This document shows, in pieces, positions 1 to 11,651 of a stretch of DNA of 64,000 bases. This DNA comes from Berberis thunbergii (lineage: Eukaryota > Streptophyta > Magnoliopsida > Ranunculales > Berberidaceae). The position numbers and the translations under genes are program-made. Where the stretch lies: NCBI GenBank assembly GCA_003290165.1, contig QNQO01007578.1:248001-312000 (forward strand), written 5' to 3'. The stretch's first letter is position 1. Every line of letters starts with the position of its first letter. The notes under the pieces were generated by a model. It was not told the DNA's origin. It worked only from the letters and a program-made list of their open reading frames with translations, and made no database searches.

Positions 1-81
1 TTCTGTTGCTAGACAAAATCTAGCATCTGTCATTGAGCACCATGGCTCATGTTTTCCTGTGCGGCTCTGGATGAATTTGCT

Positions 82-195
82 GGGTCGAGACAAACCCTGG
101 AACAGCTGTGAGGAACAACTGCAGGGACAATCTGTGGTGTCGCGAACAGGGCGAGGCGGTGTTTGCTGGCTGATGGCCTGTTGCTACAAGCAAGT
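82..195 (+). repeat. GC-rich segment shared with 16597-16710
   Basis: This block closely matches 16597-16710, including the run GAACAGGGCGAGGCGGTGTT and the following TGCTGGCTGATGGCCTGTTG. Both copies lie in segments that end in the same CACTA-like terminus and carry captured exons. It is richer in GC than its surroundings. I do not recognise a protein in it. It may be an internal piece of a shared element family or a captured fragment duplicated with it. Confidence 0.65.
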
Positions 196-285
196 GCGGA
201 TGATCGGGTATTCTTCTATTAATTTCATGGATCCTTCATTGTGTGATTAGACTTCTGGCAGATTGATTGATTCTTATTTTTGCAG

Positions 286-631
286 ACTTATTGGCAATGG
301 TCATGGGATCAATTAGTGATGTTCGATCTCCCAGCTCTTGTCCAGTATGTGAATGATCAAACTGGTCAGAAGCTCATTCCCTGGTAAATCTCCACATAGC
401 CATATATGCTTTCTTTTGTTTTTTGATTTCTGTATTTTGAATATGCTCAGTTGGCTCATTGAGATTGGACCATGGTGTTCCTAGGGTACGCTGATTGCTT
501 TGTCCTCATTCTCCCAAAACAAGCTCCTGGACATGTTGAGATTGGCTGCCTTACTGAGCCCAATTGCTCATCTTCGTCAAATTCATCTCCGATTGCACGA
601 GCTGGATCTGAAGAATTTTTTGCTGAAGTAA
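286..631 (+). pseudogene. Triacylglycerol lipase (alpha/beta hydrolase) exon fragments
   Basis: Two exon remnants are visible. The first (286-384) follows a TTTTTGCAG acceptor and encodes YWQWSWDQLVMFDLPALVQY, then a TGQKL segment. This matches plant acid lipases of the AB-hydrolase-associated type just before the GHSLG nucleophile elbow. The second (about 487-631) encodes LLDMLRLAALLSPIAHLRQI and then, in another frame, SPIARAGSEEFFAE. The elbow itself is missing and the frame changes within exon 2, so the fragment cannot make an active enzyme. It is surrounded by intron-like AT-rich DNA. The assignment rests on remembered family consensus. Confidence 0.6.
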
Positions 632-1286
632 GTTTTGCATTCGTTATGATCAAGTGTATTTTTTCATAACTTAAAACTCATCAGCTGCCATTTGTTATCT
701 GTAAGAGAACCTTTACCAGTCAGGTACCTTTGAATTCAATCCAAAAGGGTGAGGCATCATCTCTTCTACGTCCTTGCGATGACAGTGACACAAATTCTAG
801 TTTTTTAACCTTTTGTTTTGATCACTTGAGATCTTGCTATATACCAATTCAAGGGTTTCAGTTTCAGTTATTTTTTTTTTCTTTTCCTCTGTTTGACTAT
901 CTTGAAGACATATTGCCTTTCAAAAAAAAAAAAATCTTGAAGACATATTGCCAAAAATCCTGATTAAATAATAATCATAATATTATAATAACAATAACTG
1001 CGGAATAAATCATAATATTATATTGGTCATACATATTACTTCACTGAAATTTTACTGTTTTTTGCATCTTCAACACCTTTTTTTCCGTTGTTTGCGATTG
1101 TTCATCTGCTTTAGCTTCAATGCGGTTTCGTTATTTAGTTCATGTAGGTCTTTGAACTTGATAGAGTTGATATATTGAGATGGGTTTTTGGTTTATCTTT
1201 TTATATTCTATTTTGATGATTTTTACACTCTGTGGGATTTGGCACTGGTAATGAATTGAACAGGTGATCATTGTTTCTTTTTCAGC
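632..1286. other. AT-rich intron-like stretch
   Basis: No coding signal is visible. The stretch contains A and T runs and a short repeated phrase, TCTTGAAGACATATTGCC, at about 899 and 935. It is probably intronic or element-internal sequence between captured exons. Confidence 0.5.
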
Positions 1287-1605
1287 TCAAGTGGTTGTTT
1301 CATACTGGGGAGATGGTGTTCTCATTGATTGGAAGCTGGGAAGGTTGTCTGATTACCAAGATTCAGAGGATGGTAAATTTTCCAAATAGCTGCCAGTGTT
1401 TTCATCATTTTCATCATCAACTTTGGTTTATTAGCAATCTTTATAGGTCATGTTTGTCTGTCATTGAGTACTGACTAATTTTTATACTGCAGGGCTCTGA
1501 AGGTCTGAGCCAGTACGGGCAACAGTATGTTGGACAGGAGAATGCGCATACATTGCTTGTTTCTGGGGTGCAAAGTGTGTCGTTGTATCAACAATCAACT
1601 ACCAG
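1287..1605 (+). pseudogene. Unassigned captured exon fragments
   Basis: Two segments look like exons separated by an AT-rich intron with GTAAAT and CTGCAG borders. The first (about 1287-1372) reads VVSYWGDGVLIDWKLGRLSD and a few more residues. The second (about 1493-1603) reads GSEGLSQYGQQYVGQENAHT and continues with LLVSGVQSVSLYQQS. Base composition and borders resemble the lipase fragment nearby. I do not recognise the parent gene. The stretch 1606-2035 downstream is AT-rich with no recognisable gene. Confidence 0.4.
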
Positions 1606-2035
1606 GTGCTGCATTCTCGTCATTTTCAGTATATTGAACAAGCAACTACAGAAAGAAATGGGGCATGTTCCTAAGGGCATCAATGTATTTTCTTACATTA
1701 TAACTAGGTGGATTTGTATTGTTGGAAAAAGCATAGAGAAATTCTTTTGTTTTAGATGCGAGCGAAACATGATATAACAAGGTTCCATTTGTTCAGGTTA
1801 ATCCTGTTATTGTACATTAGTGCTATTTGTTTACATGTTTTTGTTTGGCGTCAAAACTTGACAAGTTCCTTTTTACGGTTGATTTTGTATTTATCTAGCA
1901 TATAGTTTGTGGTATCTTATTCGTGCCGGAGGCATGACACATACCATAGGAAGGACTGATTTTGCAGGTGCCATGGCTGTGATTTTGCTGCAGCAGCAAA
2001 AAAATATATAAATTTTTTTTCGATTATATTAATTT

Positions 2036-2590
2036 GCAACGGTTTGAAATTGTTGCAACAAACCAGATTTTTTTTTTATTTTGTTTTACCTGCCAACGGC
2101 TTACAACCGTGGTTGCATCTTGCCACGGCTAGAAACCGTGGGCTTTCTTCATCAGTTGCCACGGATTACAACCGTGGCCATGAATTGACACGGGTAAAAA
2201 CTGTTGCTATTACGTTTGCCACGGTTTATTTCTCACTGTTTAGCTACGGCTTAAAACCGTGGCCAGGGTTAGCCACAGCTTAACACCGTTGCTACCATGT
2301 TAGCCACGGTTTAAAACCGTTGCTATTCCCCATACTTTGTCACGGCTTACAACCGTGGCTATTGTTGCCACGGCTAACAACCGTTGTTATTGTTCTTGCA
2401 ACGGTTTAAAACCGTGGCTAAATGCTGAAAATCACCACCCCTACTCAAGCATAAAACCGTTGCTACAATGTTTAGCAACGGTTTATAGCCGTTACAAGGA
2501 ATTTCACGACGCCTCTGTAGCCCACGGCTCTTAACCGTGACAATGGGTTACGCCCACGGTTTAGAACCGTTGCTAATGGGGATTTTTGGT
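2036..2590 (+). repeat. Palindromic subterminal array, GCCACGG/CCGTGGC class
   Basis: Many short imperfect hairpins occur, with arms GCCACGG and CCGTGGC or GCAACGG and CCGTTGC around a TTTAAA or CTAAAAA centre, spaced roughly 30-45 bp. The array runs directly into the CACTA-like terminus at 2596. In studied CACTA elements, subterminal repeats are binding sites for an element-encoded protein. That role is inferred here. The same motif set recurs at 20826-21268 and 40005-40205. Confidence 0.8.
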
Positions 2591-2596
2591 GTAGTG

Positions 2597-3705
2597 ACAT
2601 GTGTCCCGTAAGGGAATTGTTCAACACTTATCGCGAGATTAAGGGCAGTTCAGTTAAAATAAGTGACTCTTGGCTGTTCAAGACAATGGGTGTTGGTATA
2701 GTCAAATTCCAGTTATCAGATAGGTCATTTAGACAGCTTACCGAGGTATGTCACGTTCCAGCTCATTCAAAGGGACTGAATTCTCTTGGGGTGCTTGAAT
2801 CTCAGGGCTACAAGTATATTGGTGAGAATGGGTATTACAATGTTTATTTTGGTGAACAGTTGCTTATGATAGAGGTTAGGAATGAAAATCTATATTTCTT
2901 TCAAGGCAGTGTAGTTGAAAGTGGAGCTATGGTTTTTACAATTGTTGATTAAAAGAGTTTGACCTGCACACAATTACGGCACATGCAAAAATTTTGGTGA
3001 GACATGATTAAAGACATTAAGCAAGTGTCGCTTGCTTGGCAATGATAAAATGGCAAAACTGGACTTCTGTGAGCATTAAATCTATGGGACGCATTGTAGA
3101 GGCAGTTTTGGTGATGCTACTCATAACACCGCGAGGATTGTGGATTACATCTACACTGATGTTTGGCAACCCTCAAGAGTCGCATCCAAGGGGGATTCCA
3201 GGTATTTTGTGTCTTTTATCTATGACTTCAGCTAGAGAGTATGGTGTATACCATGAAACATAAAAATGAAGTCACTGATATCTTCAAGAAGTGGAAAGCT
3301 AGGATTGAGAAACAAACTGGAAGGGTGATCAAAGTAGTGAGATCTGACAATGGCGGTGAGTAATGCCAAGGATCCCTTGAAGCAATTTTGTTTGGAACAT
3401 GGCATTAGAAGACACTTCACAGTGAAGTCAACACCACAGCAAAATGGGGTAGCAGATCGGATGAACAATACCTTATTGGAGAGAGCATGGTGCATGTTGT
3501 CCAATGCAGGTTTGGGAAGAATATGGTGGGCTGAAGAAATAAACACGGCGTGTTATCTCATTAACCGCTCTCCTTCATCAGCTATTGAGTCTCAGATTCC
3601 TATGGAGGTATGGTCTGGTATTTCTTCAGATAATTCTAACTTGAAAGTATTTGGTTGTCCAACATATTTTCATGTTAGGGAGGACAAAATTGGAGTAAGA
3701 GCCAG
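2597..3705 (+). pseudogene. Ty1/copia polyprotein remnant: protease linker, integrase
   Basis: The first open stretch (2599-2952) resembles the copia region between gag and integrase: residues HVPAHSKGLNSLGVLESQGY match the usual HVPDLKKNLISLGTLDS context. From about 3000 to 3360 the integrase zinc-binding and core regions are readable only by changing frame. From 3350 the core continues with TPQQNGVADRMNNTLLERAW, where the usual catalytic glutamate of GVAERMN is aspartate. Homology stops abruptly at 3705, where a family C LTR begins. RT and RNase H of what is probably the same element resume at 50187. Stops and frameshifts show it is dead. Confidence 0.85.
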
Positions 3706-4421
3706 TGTCTTGCCCGGATTCCCAAGACATCGATATGCCTCAGAAACTACAACGCGACACAACCCTTTTTTTTGCCAATGGTTACACCTGCTAGCATACG
3801 ATACAACTAAACCAAACATCACTATGCACAAAATTGATGATATTATCCAAGTTTTACATTTGTCCTTACACTTCGACTTAAGTCGCATTGACTGACAAAA
3901 TACATCAAAACCCAAAATAAAACCTAAGAGTTTCACCTACCTCTCAGCCGTCCAATCCGATAGACGACCACTAGCTGATAACTAGGCACCTCCTGAAGCC
4001 CCCACCACCTACACCCGAATAGGGATACACTCATTTGCACAAAACAAGCAAACGGGTCAGCACTAGCTGGTATGACAAGAATTAAAAACATCCAACCCAA
4101 ATAAAAGGAATAATAACAATAAGGCAAATAAAAGGGATAATACATGTGTACATGAGATGCAACATGAATGCAGTATAATACATAATCTCAACCACAACAA
4201 TTCAAATAATCATAAAACTTAACAATGCACAAGCACTATTTATTCCAAATGTTCAATCATGATGTAAATATGCATGTGAAATGCAACACTTAAATGTGTT
4301 TTACCACTACTCCTTTTTCCTACAAATAAATACCCCATTTCTCAAGGCTAACTGCTACCCCGTTTACATGTTTAGTGTAATTCTTGATTTTGAAACGAGT
4401 ATAGGTGCAAATGTTCAACAA
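3706..4421 (-). repeat. Family C gypsy LTR, truncated, minus strand
   Basis: This segment aligns with the end part of the LTR at 48160-50186 and, inverted, with the LTR ending at 29890. Read on the plus strand it starts TGTCTTGCCC, the complement of an LTR 3' terminus, directly after copia sequence. It is therefore the outer edge of a 3' LTR of a minus-strand element. The five bases before it, GCCAG, would be the target duplication, but the partner side is lost at 50186. The LTR breaks off at about 4421, where Tat sequence begins. Confidence 0.75.
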
Positions 4422-4865
4422 TTTTGGAGCATCTCAATACAGTCTATGACGCACAGACTCTCCAAGGAAGTGGGAGTCTATTCAGTGCTTTTTCGCTGAT
4501 GACGACGACTCGCCAAGGGATCATTTCTCTCCAAGAGACAATGACCGCCAAACTTACCAGGTAAGCTTAGTCTATTCGAAACAGATGAAGATGGCTTCTG
4601 ACGCCCAACGCCTAGTCCGCTGTGTGCGGACGACGATGGCTGAGTGGAAGTCTAGTCGGCGCTTGCCCACTGATGATGACAACTCTTGAAGTGATCGTCA
4701 CTCTCCAGCAAACAATGATCAACGATTGTCTGCTGATGATGGCAACTCGCCAAGGGATCATTGCTCTCCAACAGACAATGATCGCTGAACTTGCTGAGAA
4801 AACTTATTCAACCCTTGACTGGCTTTTGTTGCTACACCTAACCTTTCACACAAGGAAGTAATAGG
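4422..4865 (+). repeat. Tat-0 3' region, short tandem-repeat remnant
   Basis: Units with the phrases GACTCGCCAAGGGATCAT, TCTCCAAGAGACAATGA and AAGTGGGAGTCTA belong to the same roughly 178-bp tandem family seen at 22070-23190 and 58780-62215, here read in the opposite orientation. About two units remain. As in the other copies, the array lies between pol and the antisense ORF of a Tat element. The pol part of this copy is absent. Confidence 0.75.
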
Positions 4866-5460
4866 GTCAATGTATAACGACGGTAACCCGCCAAACAATC
4901 GGTCCCCCAAAAAAGATAACAATCTTTGGAACATCTCAACAAAGTCTACGACTCACAGACAACAATGGCTCATCGACAAACGAAAGCAACCGAAGGTAGT
5001 CAATATAATTCAGGCGCTCTGCTCAGTAGTATAAATTCTACGATCTACGAAGCATCTAAATAAAACTCGACAGTACAGCACAAAACAATATTTTCATTAA
5101 AAAATTATTTTATTGTCCTGGGAAGGATGTTACAACTATTTCAAGGAGAGATAGCCACCTCAGCAACTAGTCTTGCAGAGCCAGAACCTTCTCCTCAAGA
5201 AATTGGTCCAAAAATAGCTCTCCTTTAACGGGCAAATTGAGGTCGACACCATGATGTTTTTCCCTGATTAGCTCCAAAAGTTCCTATCTGCCCCGAATAA
5301 CCTCTGACGAGATCAACAACCTCCGTCCCGACATGTTGAAGTCCACTGCACCTACTAAGGCAGCATAGTGCGAATGCTCTTCCGACAATAAGCGTTTATC
5401 CTCACTAACATAACGAAGCCCCTCGTCAACTTTAGACTCCAATTGTCGTCATTCGACGAC
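4866..5460 (-). pseudogene. Tat-0 antisense ORF, 3' part (continues at 14874-15003)
   Basis: The sequence aligns with the antisense ORF C-terminus at 44840-45200 and its trailing region (GCATCTAAATAAAACTCGAC at about 5053). Read on the minus strand it encodes the conserved VGAVDFDMSG segment and the EEHGVDLN-like tail, with several stops. It is split at 5460 by the Athila element, whose target duplication ACGAC occupies 5456-5460. The rest, encoding the coiled-coil part, resumes at 14874 and ends at about 15003, where homology stops. Confidence 0.7.
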
Positions 5461-6971
5461 TGATTACGCCCAAACAATACACGCGGTCAATTGTAGTAAA
5501 GATTGGGGTGTCGATTTCACGAGGAAAAACGATCTACAAAACAAGGTCTAGGAAGAAAAAAAACTACGCGAAACTAAATGTAAGAAATTCTAACAATTTT
5601 AAAATATGAAATTGAATTTAATAAAATTAAGTTTAGAAAAATCACAAGGTTCCAAGAATCCCTCCTAGAGTTCACGCGCCAACTAGTATTGATTCGCTAT
5701 GATGACTCGATTACGTGTTTCACATCCCAAACAACATAATCGAAAAAATAGTCTTTAATGCACTATATGTTCTAGGGTAAATGGATTTTAGATTTCACTT
5801 TTTCTAGAAAGCACAAAGGTTGGTCATATGTGATATCCTAAATTTATGATATATTCGAAGACAATAACGTAATAAAAGACGATCACATATAATTAACCTA
5901 CCGGAATCAATTGATCCATAAAAATTCCACACATAAGAAAAACGTGACTAAGCTTATATGGAGAAGAAAAACATAACCACCAGAATAGTAATCTACAAAG
6001 AAATTGATGAAATCTTTGTCACTAAAATAATATAAATTCTTATATTAAATAAAAGTAAGAATCATAAACACCATTATTCATCATGAAAGCATAAAACTAA
6101 TCAAATACTAATTAAGTGCGTTACATCTAGGAGTTCACTTCTTCGCCTTGCGTGGAGTTAAGTGACACATGGTGAAGGTGATGACAGCAATAGCAATGCG
6201 CACCCTGCTGGACAACATCTTCATTGCTGGATAGCGTCGAGCAGCAGTCAGCGTTTTTACGTATTAGCTGCACGTCCTGCATCTTAGCTGTTGCTCCATT
6301 TTGGCTGCCTGTTGGACTGCCTCTTGCCTTCCTGCGTACTCCTCTCTTGCGTCCTCTGCTGCTGTGTTTCGGCTGCTATCCTGGACAACATTTTTTCTTT
6401 GCTGCCTTCTTCTTTGTTGTTCTGCGTTTTTGGCCCAGAGCCGAAAACTCTCCCTGTTGCTGCAATATTTTTTTGTGTTAAAAAGAAACAAAACTCTTCC
6501 TATTGGCCACCTCCAATTGGAAATCAAATCTAAATTGTAAACACCAAATGCAAATCAAATTTGTTGTATCTTTTTGTGGTTCAAAGAAACCAAAACTCCT
6601 CCCTTCTTTTGTTGTTGCTATTGTGGTAAAAAAAAACCCCACTTCTTATTGGAAACCCAATTGACCCAAATAAAAATTAGAAACAAAGGGATCTCACCCC
6701 TTGAAAGATGGGTTTAGCTATGTTCATCCATATTACTTCTTTGTTGCACCAAAATTCAAAGCTAAATTCTCTTTATTTTTCTTTGGCTTGAGTGTCTCCC
6801 GCTCCACTTCATCAGTTTGTCCATGAATTTTCAAATTCGCTACGCTAATGCACTTTTGTCATTTAAACTCCAAATCCTACAAAAATAAAATAATTTGACT
6901 AAAATACACTATTTGAAACACTAACAAATATAAATTAGGAGGTATATTATGTAATAATTATGTGAATATCA
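5461..6971 (-). repeat. Athila 3' LTR
   Basis: This is a 1511-bp LTR beginning TG and ending CA, paired with 13389-14868. A polypurine-like GGTTTGGGGGTA (minus strand) lies directly inside it at about 6974-6985. By eye the two LTRs agree at roughly nine of ten bases, with several small indels, so the insertion is not recent. The CT-rich block 6290-6450 (plus strand) is part of the LTR, not a gene. Confidence 0.92.
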
Positions 6972-9150
6972 AATACCCCCAAACCTATATTTTGCTAGTC
7001 CTCGAGCAAAACAGAATTAAGAATAAAATCCTAACTCACTTTCGTAGGAATCACGGTTGCACTTACCTTAATGTGCAACAAGGCTTTAAACCCCTAGAAT
7101 ACCTCTAGTGGACGAGCGTGAGGGTTTCCAAAAATGTTACCCCCAAACATTACTGACCCAATAAAACAAAATCTATTTTCTAAAAACATAATGCAAAAAC
7201 ATGGGCATTCCCCTTTATTTTCCTTAGAGTAAATTTCTGATTGCTTAAAATTCAAGAAAAACAACAAACTAAAAATGTCACAATAGTATATCAATAAAGT
7301 ACAATAATTTAATAGTATCTAAAGGTTAGATAAATTTCATAATCATTCTCAACTCGAAGTGTATGTGAGAGAAGCCTTATCAACATAACTTTTCATCTCA
7401 TAGTAAAGATGTGACGAGATCACCTTTAGAAAGTATGCTTTGACTACAAATCTCTCATGTCACTCAGAAATAAAACACTTAGAGATTGGGCACTCAGTTT
7501 ATATGTGAGGAAAATGATATAAATTATGGGAAATGCAAACGTCTCACATATAATCATCATGAAAAATGAAATTTTCAAAGAGTGAAATGAATATGATCTC
7601 ATGGAGAGGAATATTGATTACTTTTTAGAATGTTCAATCAAACACCATGGTTCTTGCCTATTCAATCTCCACATCTGCTAAACCAACTTTCACTTAAGAT
7701 CAATTAGGTGTTTACTAGGTTGTAATGGGGCTTGGATTATGGTAAACAATAATGGACAAAAAAAGATACAAAAATCCCTGAGAATGGCTACACCCTTGAA
7801 TAAACACATAGGGCTTTGAAGAACAAATCAATGTTGTACACCATTAACTTTTTCTTCATTATTTTCTTCTTCAAGCCTTTTTTTTTTCTTCAACCACTTT
7901 TTTTTTTGCATGCTTTTCCCCGTTTATACAATCAAACACTTTGCTTTGAGGGCACATGAAATATCTATTTTCAACTCTTTCTATTTTCCCATTCCATAAA
8001 TATATCTCACCGTATCCATTCTCAGAAATTGGGTAAGGATAAAATAATATAAGTATTACTCCTTGATTGGAGTAGGTATTAAGAATGGGGATAACAAAGA
8101 GAAGGCTATTTAAAGGCTTAAAGGGCTGCAAATGGATATTTATTATTGGGTAGGCTAAAAAAACTAAAAACATGGTTTATAGAAAGAAATGCCTTTGTCA
8201 CTTCCTAAGTTATAATTAGTACTAGGACATCTCAACTAAATAAAGCAAGAAGTTCTAGTGTAAAAATTCAAATTTTATGTTATTCTTAAAGCAATCAATA
8301 AGAAAGTCAAGAATAACGAGATCATCAACGAAATAATGCGGACTCAAGAAAAATCAGTGTAATTAATAACTCAAGAAATAAAGAATGGCTCAAAACTCAC
8401 AAGGTTTAAGCCTCCATTATTATTCTAAGGTTTTCTAGTTTAATATCTCACTAATCAATTTCAAATCATGTTGACTTGGCTTATAATGCACGAATAGTCG
8501 AGTTGAAAAGTTTCACGAAATACATCTAACATAAGGATAATATCAAATATCATGTTTTCTACTAATATAACTATGTGACACGTGTTAGTATGGTGTTTTC
8601 TCAAAATTAAAGGCAACAAAAATATTCTCTAAAATTAAAAAGACTCAAAACCATTTTTTTCATTTATTATTTTTTTTAATTCACCAAGAGTTCAGATTTC
8701 GAATGCATTTTTATAAAGATTTTGCACAATTATCGTAATCATCTAAGTATTCAATGGAGATTGAGTAGAACACAAAAAATGACTCGATTTAATTGTAAAA
8801 TACGTTTTAAGCTCAAAGATTTTGACAATTTCACAAAATAATCTAATAAACCACCATCACCCACCCTCAAACCTAAACCAAACATTGTCCTCAATGTATA
8901 AGATAATAATCATGACAAATGAAGAAAAAGAAAAGAGGAGGTTTAAAAGTGATATTACCATGGTGAAGTTTTACCATTTTCAAATAGACAATGTCCACAC
9001 AATCACCAAAATATAAGAAAATCATACCGACGGGAGAAATGAACACATGGGATGAGGGGCTCCGAGTAACTCCAGTAGCAACACCTAAAATAACCTGAAA
9101 CACTAAAAGAAAAATATAAAAGCAAAACCTAAACTAAAAATAAAATAAAA
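6972..9150 (-). other. Athila noncoding 3' region; integrase absent
   Basis: About 2.2 kb lies between the RNase H end and the 3' LTR without a supported ORF. Next to the LTR, the minus strand reads TTTGCTCGAGGACTAGCAAA, a phrase common before the polypurine tract in Athila-like elements. The rest is AT-rich with poly-T and poly-A runs. Full Athila elements carry integrase and often an envelope-like ORF here. I find neither HHCC nor DDE signatures. Confidence 0.7.
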
Positions 9151-9183
9151 ACCTAAACTAAAGATAGGGTGGAGAACATCAAA

Positions 9184-10472
9184 TCAAGTAGACAAGGGCA
9201 ACCAGAGAGATCTCCTCTGGCACCTCCATGGTACTTGAGTAACGGTGAATAAGTGTTCATCAGGGAAGTCATCACGGATGGGTGGGCCATTAACAGAGTC
9301 ATTGAACTCCAGATGAGACAAGTGATCCGCCACAACATTCTCGACTCCCTTTTTATCCTTTATAGTTAGATCAAATTCCTGCAGAAGCAAAATCCTTTTA
9401 GAACTAGAAACTTAAGAGCTGCATGGTCAGTAAAAACAGTGATAGGTGTACCAATCAAATAAGCACAAAATTTATATGAAGCAAAAACTACAGCTAGCAA
9501 CTCTTTTTCAGTAGTCAAATAATTCTTTTGAGCATCATTAAGTGTTCGACTAGCATAGTAAACAACAAAGGGCTTTCCTTCCCTTCGTTGTCCCAAGACT
9601 GCCCCCACAACATAGTTGCTTGCATCACACATTATCTCAAATGGTAAATTCCAATCTGGTGGTTGTATGATGGGGGCAGAAGTGAGTCTATTAATGAGTG
9701 TTTGGAAGGCGTCCTCACACTCTTGTGTCCATTGAGACACGAAGTGTTTGACCAGGAGGCTACTTAATGGTCTAGAGATGGCAGAAAAATTTTGTATGAA
9801 CCTCCAATAAAAACCCGCATACCTTAGAAATGATCTCACATCCTTGACACTTTTAGGTGTAGGTAATTTAGAAATCAATTCAATTTTAGCTTTATCAACC
9901 TCGATTCCTTTATCAGAAACTATGTGTCCCAGAACTATTCCATAGGAAACCATGAAATGACATTTTTTCCAAGTAAGCACCAGACCTTTCTCTTCACATC
10001 TACTTAAAATAGCCTCCAAGTGAAATAAACATGAATCAAAGGAATCACCAAAAATATTCAAATCATCCATGAATACTTCCATATATTTTTCAACCATGTC
10101 ACTAAAAATACTCATCATGCATTTCTGAAAAGTAGCCGGTGCATTACACAAACCAAATGGCATACCCCGAAAAGCATAAGTACCAAAAGTACATGTGAAA
10201 GTTGTATTATCCCGATCCTCTAATGCAATCTCAATCTGTTAATATCCTGAATACCCATCTAGAAAGCAATAGAAAGAATGTCCAACTACTCACTCTAAGA
10301 TTTGGTTTATGAATGGAAGTGGGAAATGATCCTTGCGGGTGGCAGAATTAAGTTTCCTATAATCAATGCACATGTGCCACCCTGTTACTACCTTAGTAGG
10401 AACATGCACCCCCTCATCATTAGTCACCACTGTTATTCCAGATTTCTTAGGAGCCACTTGAGTTGGAGTAAC
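9184..10472 (-). pseudogene. Athila reverse transcriptase and RNase H
   Basis: An uninterrupted stretch at 9366-10163 encodes the RT palm and RNase H. It opens with MPFGLCNAPATFQKCMMSIF, has the active-site motif FMDD in place of the more usual YMDD/YVDD, then CHFMVSYGIVLGHIVSDKGI, and the RNase H motifs MCDASNYVVGAVLGQ, YASRTL, TTEKELLAVVFA and FTDH. A second frame (9184-9390) carries the end of the domain, DKKGVENVVADHLSHLE, so a frameshift lies near 9380. Upstream (10164-10472) the RT fingers continue to a stop near 10470. The homologous domain order is protease, RT, RNase H, then integrase, which is missing. Non-functional as it stands. Confidence 0.9.
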
Positions 10473-11624
10473 TCACTTGCTATCAGAGATGGGATAAATG
10501 ATGCCTACATCTAACAATTTTAAGACTTCATTTTTCACCACCTCTTTCATAGTAGGGTTAAGTCGTCTTTGAGGGTTTATATGGGGGTTAGCTCCTTCTT
10601 CTAAGTGAATCCTATGGGAACATATTGAGGGGCTAATACCTTTGATGTCAGCTATAGTCCAACCTAATGCAGATTTGTGCTCACGTAACATATTAATCAA
10701 TTCTTCTTCTTGTGAGCTATCAAGCACCGAAGAAATAATAACAGGAAAGGTATCACCTGTTCCGAGGAATGCATGTTTAAATCCCTCAGGCAGTGGGGCT
10801 AAGTCAACTTTCGGAGTTTCCACGATGGATGGTTGTGGTTTCTGTTTTTCCTTTGGCAACTCCTCAAAGCATGGTTTCCATTGTCGTCCTCTTTTATCCT
10901 TTAACCCTGAAACAACAGAAATATCAAAAGCATTGTCAGGATAAAGTGAACTCTTAGAATCAGAAATAGAAAGGAGGTACTCTAAGGTTTCAGAGTCTGC
11001 GCTCAAGAGTGCCTCCTCTGATATCAGCCTGTCTATCATGTAGGTATGATGATACTCATCATCATCACGTGGTTGCTTGCTAATATTGAATATGTTGACC
11101 TCCAAAGTCATGTTCCCAAAAGACAGCTTCATTAGACCATTCCTGAAATTGATAAGAGCGTTAGTTGTGGCAAGAAAAGGTCTACCTAAAATAATCGAAA
11201 CTGTAGACTCCATATTAACCGCAGAATGAGTATCTAAAATAAGAAAGTCGACGGGATAGTAAAACTTATCAATCTGCAGCAAGACATCATCGACTATTTC
11301 TCTTGGCTTCTTAACTAATCTATCGGCCAATTGTAGTACCACGGATGTGGGTTTAATCTCTCCTAGACCCAGTCGCAAGTAAATAGAATATGGCATTAGA
11401 TTTACACTTGTTCCTAAATCCAACAAGGCTTGGCCGAACTCATGAGTCTCAATCTGGCTGGTGACTATAGAACACCCTGGATCTTTGTACTTGGGTGGTG
11501 TCCTCTGCTCAATCACCGCACTTACCTGTTCTGTCAAGAAGGAAATCTTCTTGACATGATGTTTTCTCTTGATAGTGCATAGATCCTTGATGACCCTCGC
11601 ATAAGTTGGTACCTGTTTAATCAC
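10473..11624 (-). pseudogene. Athila aspartic protease and RT N-terminus
   Basis: A 383-residue open frame. The retroviral-type protease motif appears as ALLDLGTSVNLMPYSIYLRL, where the catalytic D-T/S-G is DLG, as is usual in Athila elements. The flap-distal motif is IILGRPFLATTNALI. The RT N-terminal region follows with SALGWTIADIKGISPSICSH and RRLNPTMKEVVKNEVLKLLD. The frame stops at PISDSK, where SXWVSPV(Q) normally continues into the fingers. The next residues occur in the same reading direction after the stop. It follows gag on the same strand. Confidence 0.9.
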
Positions 11625-11651
11625 ATGCAGCTAAGGTAAGTTAATTTTAAC

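Larger units (their letters stand above)
1..2596 (+). mobile_element. CACTA-like element, right-hand part, with captured gene exons
   Basis: The segment ends at 2596 with GGTGTAGTG, the reverse complement of the CACTACACC terminus of plant CACTA (En/Spm) transposons. An array of short palindromes sits just inside it, as in CACTA subterminal regions. The next three bases, ACA, are the expected size of a CACTA target duplication. No left terminus CACTACACC is found in the window, so the element should begin upstream of base 1. Right of 2596 the sequence is copia, which suggests insertion into that retrotransposon. The interior holds exon-like fragments of a lipase and one unassigned protein. 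No transposase was seen. The class is inferred from terminus and array only. Confidence 0.6.

Noticed and set aside
6264..6540. Overlapping open frames on both strands in a cysteine/leucine-rich stretch
   Set aside because: They lie inside the Athila 3' LTR and are repeated at 14071-14446 in the other LTR. They are compositional artefacts.
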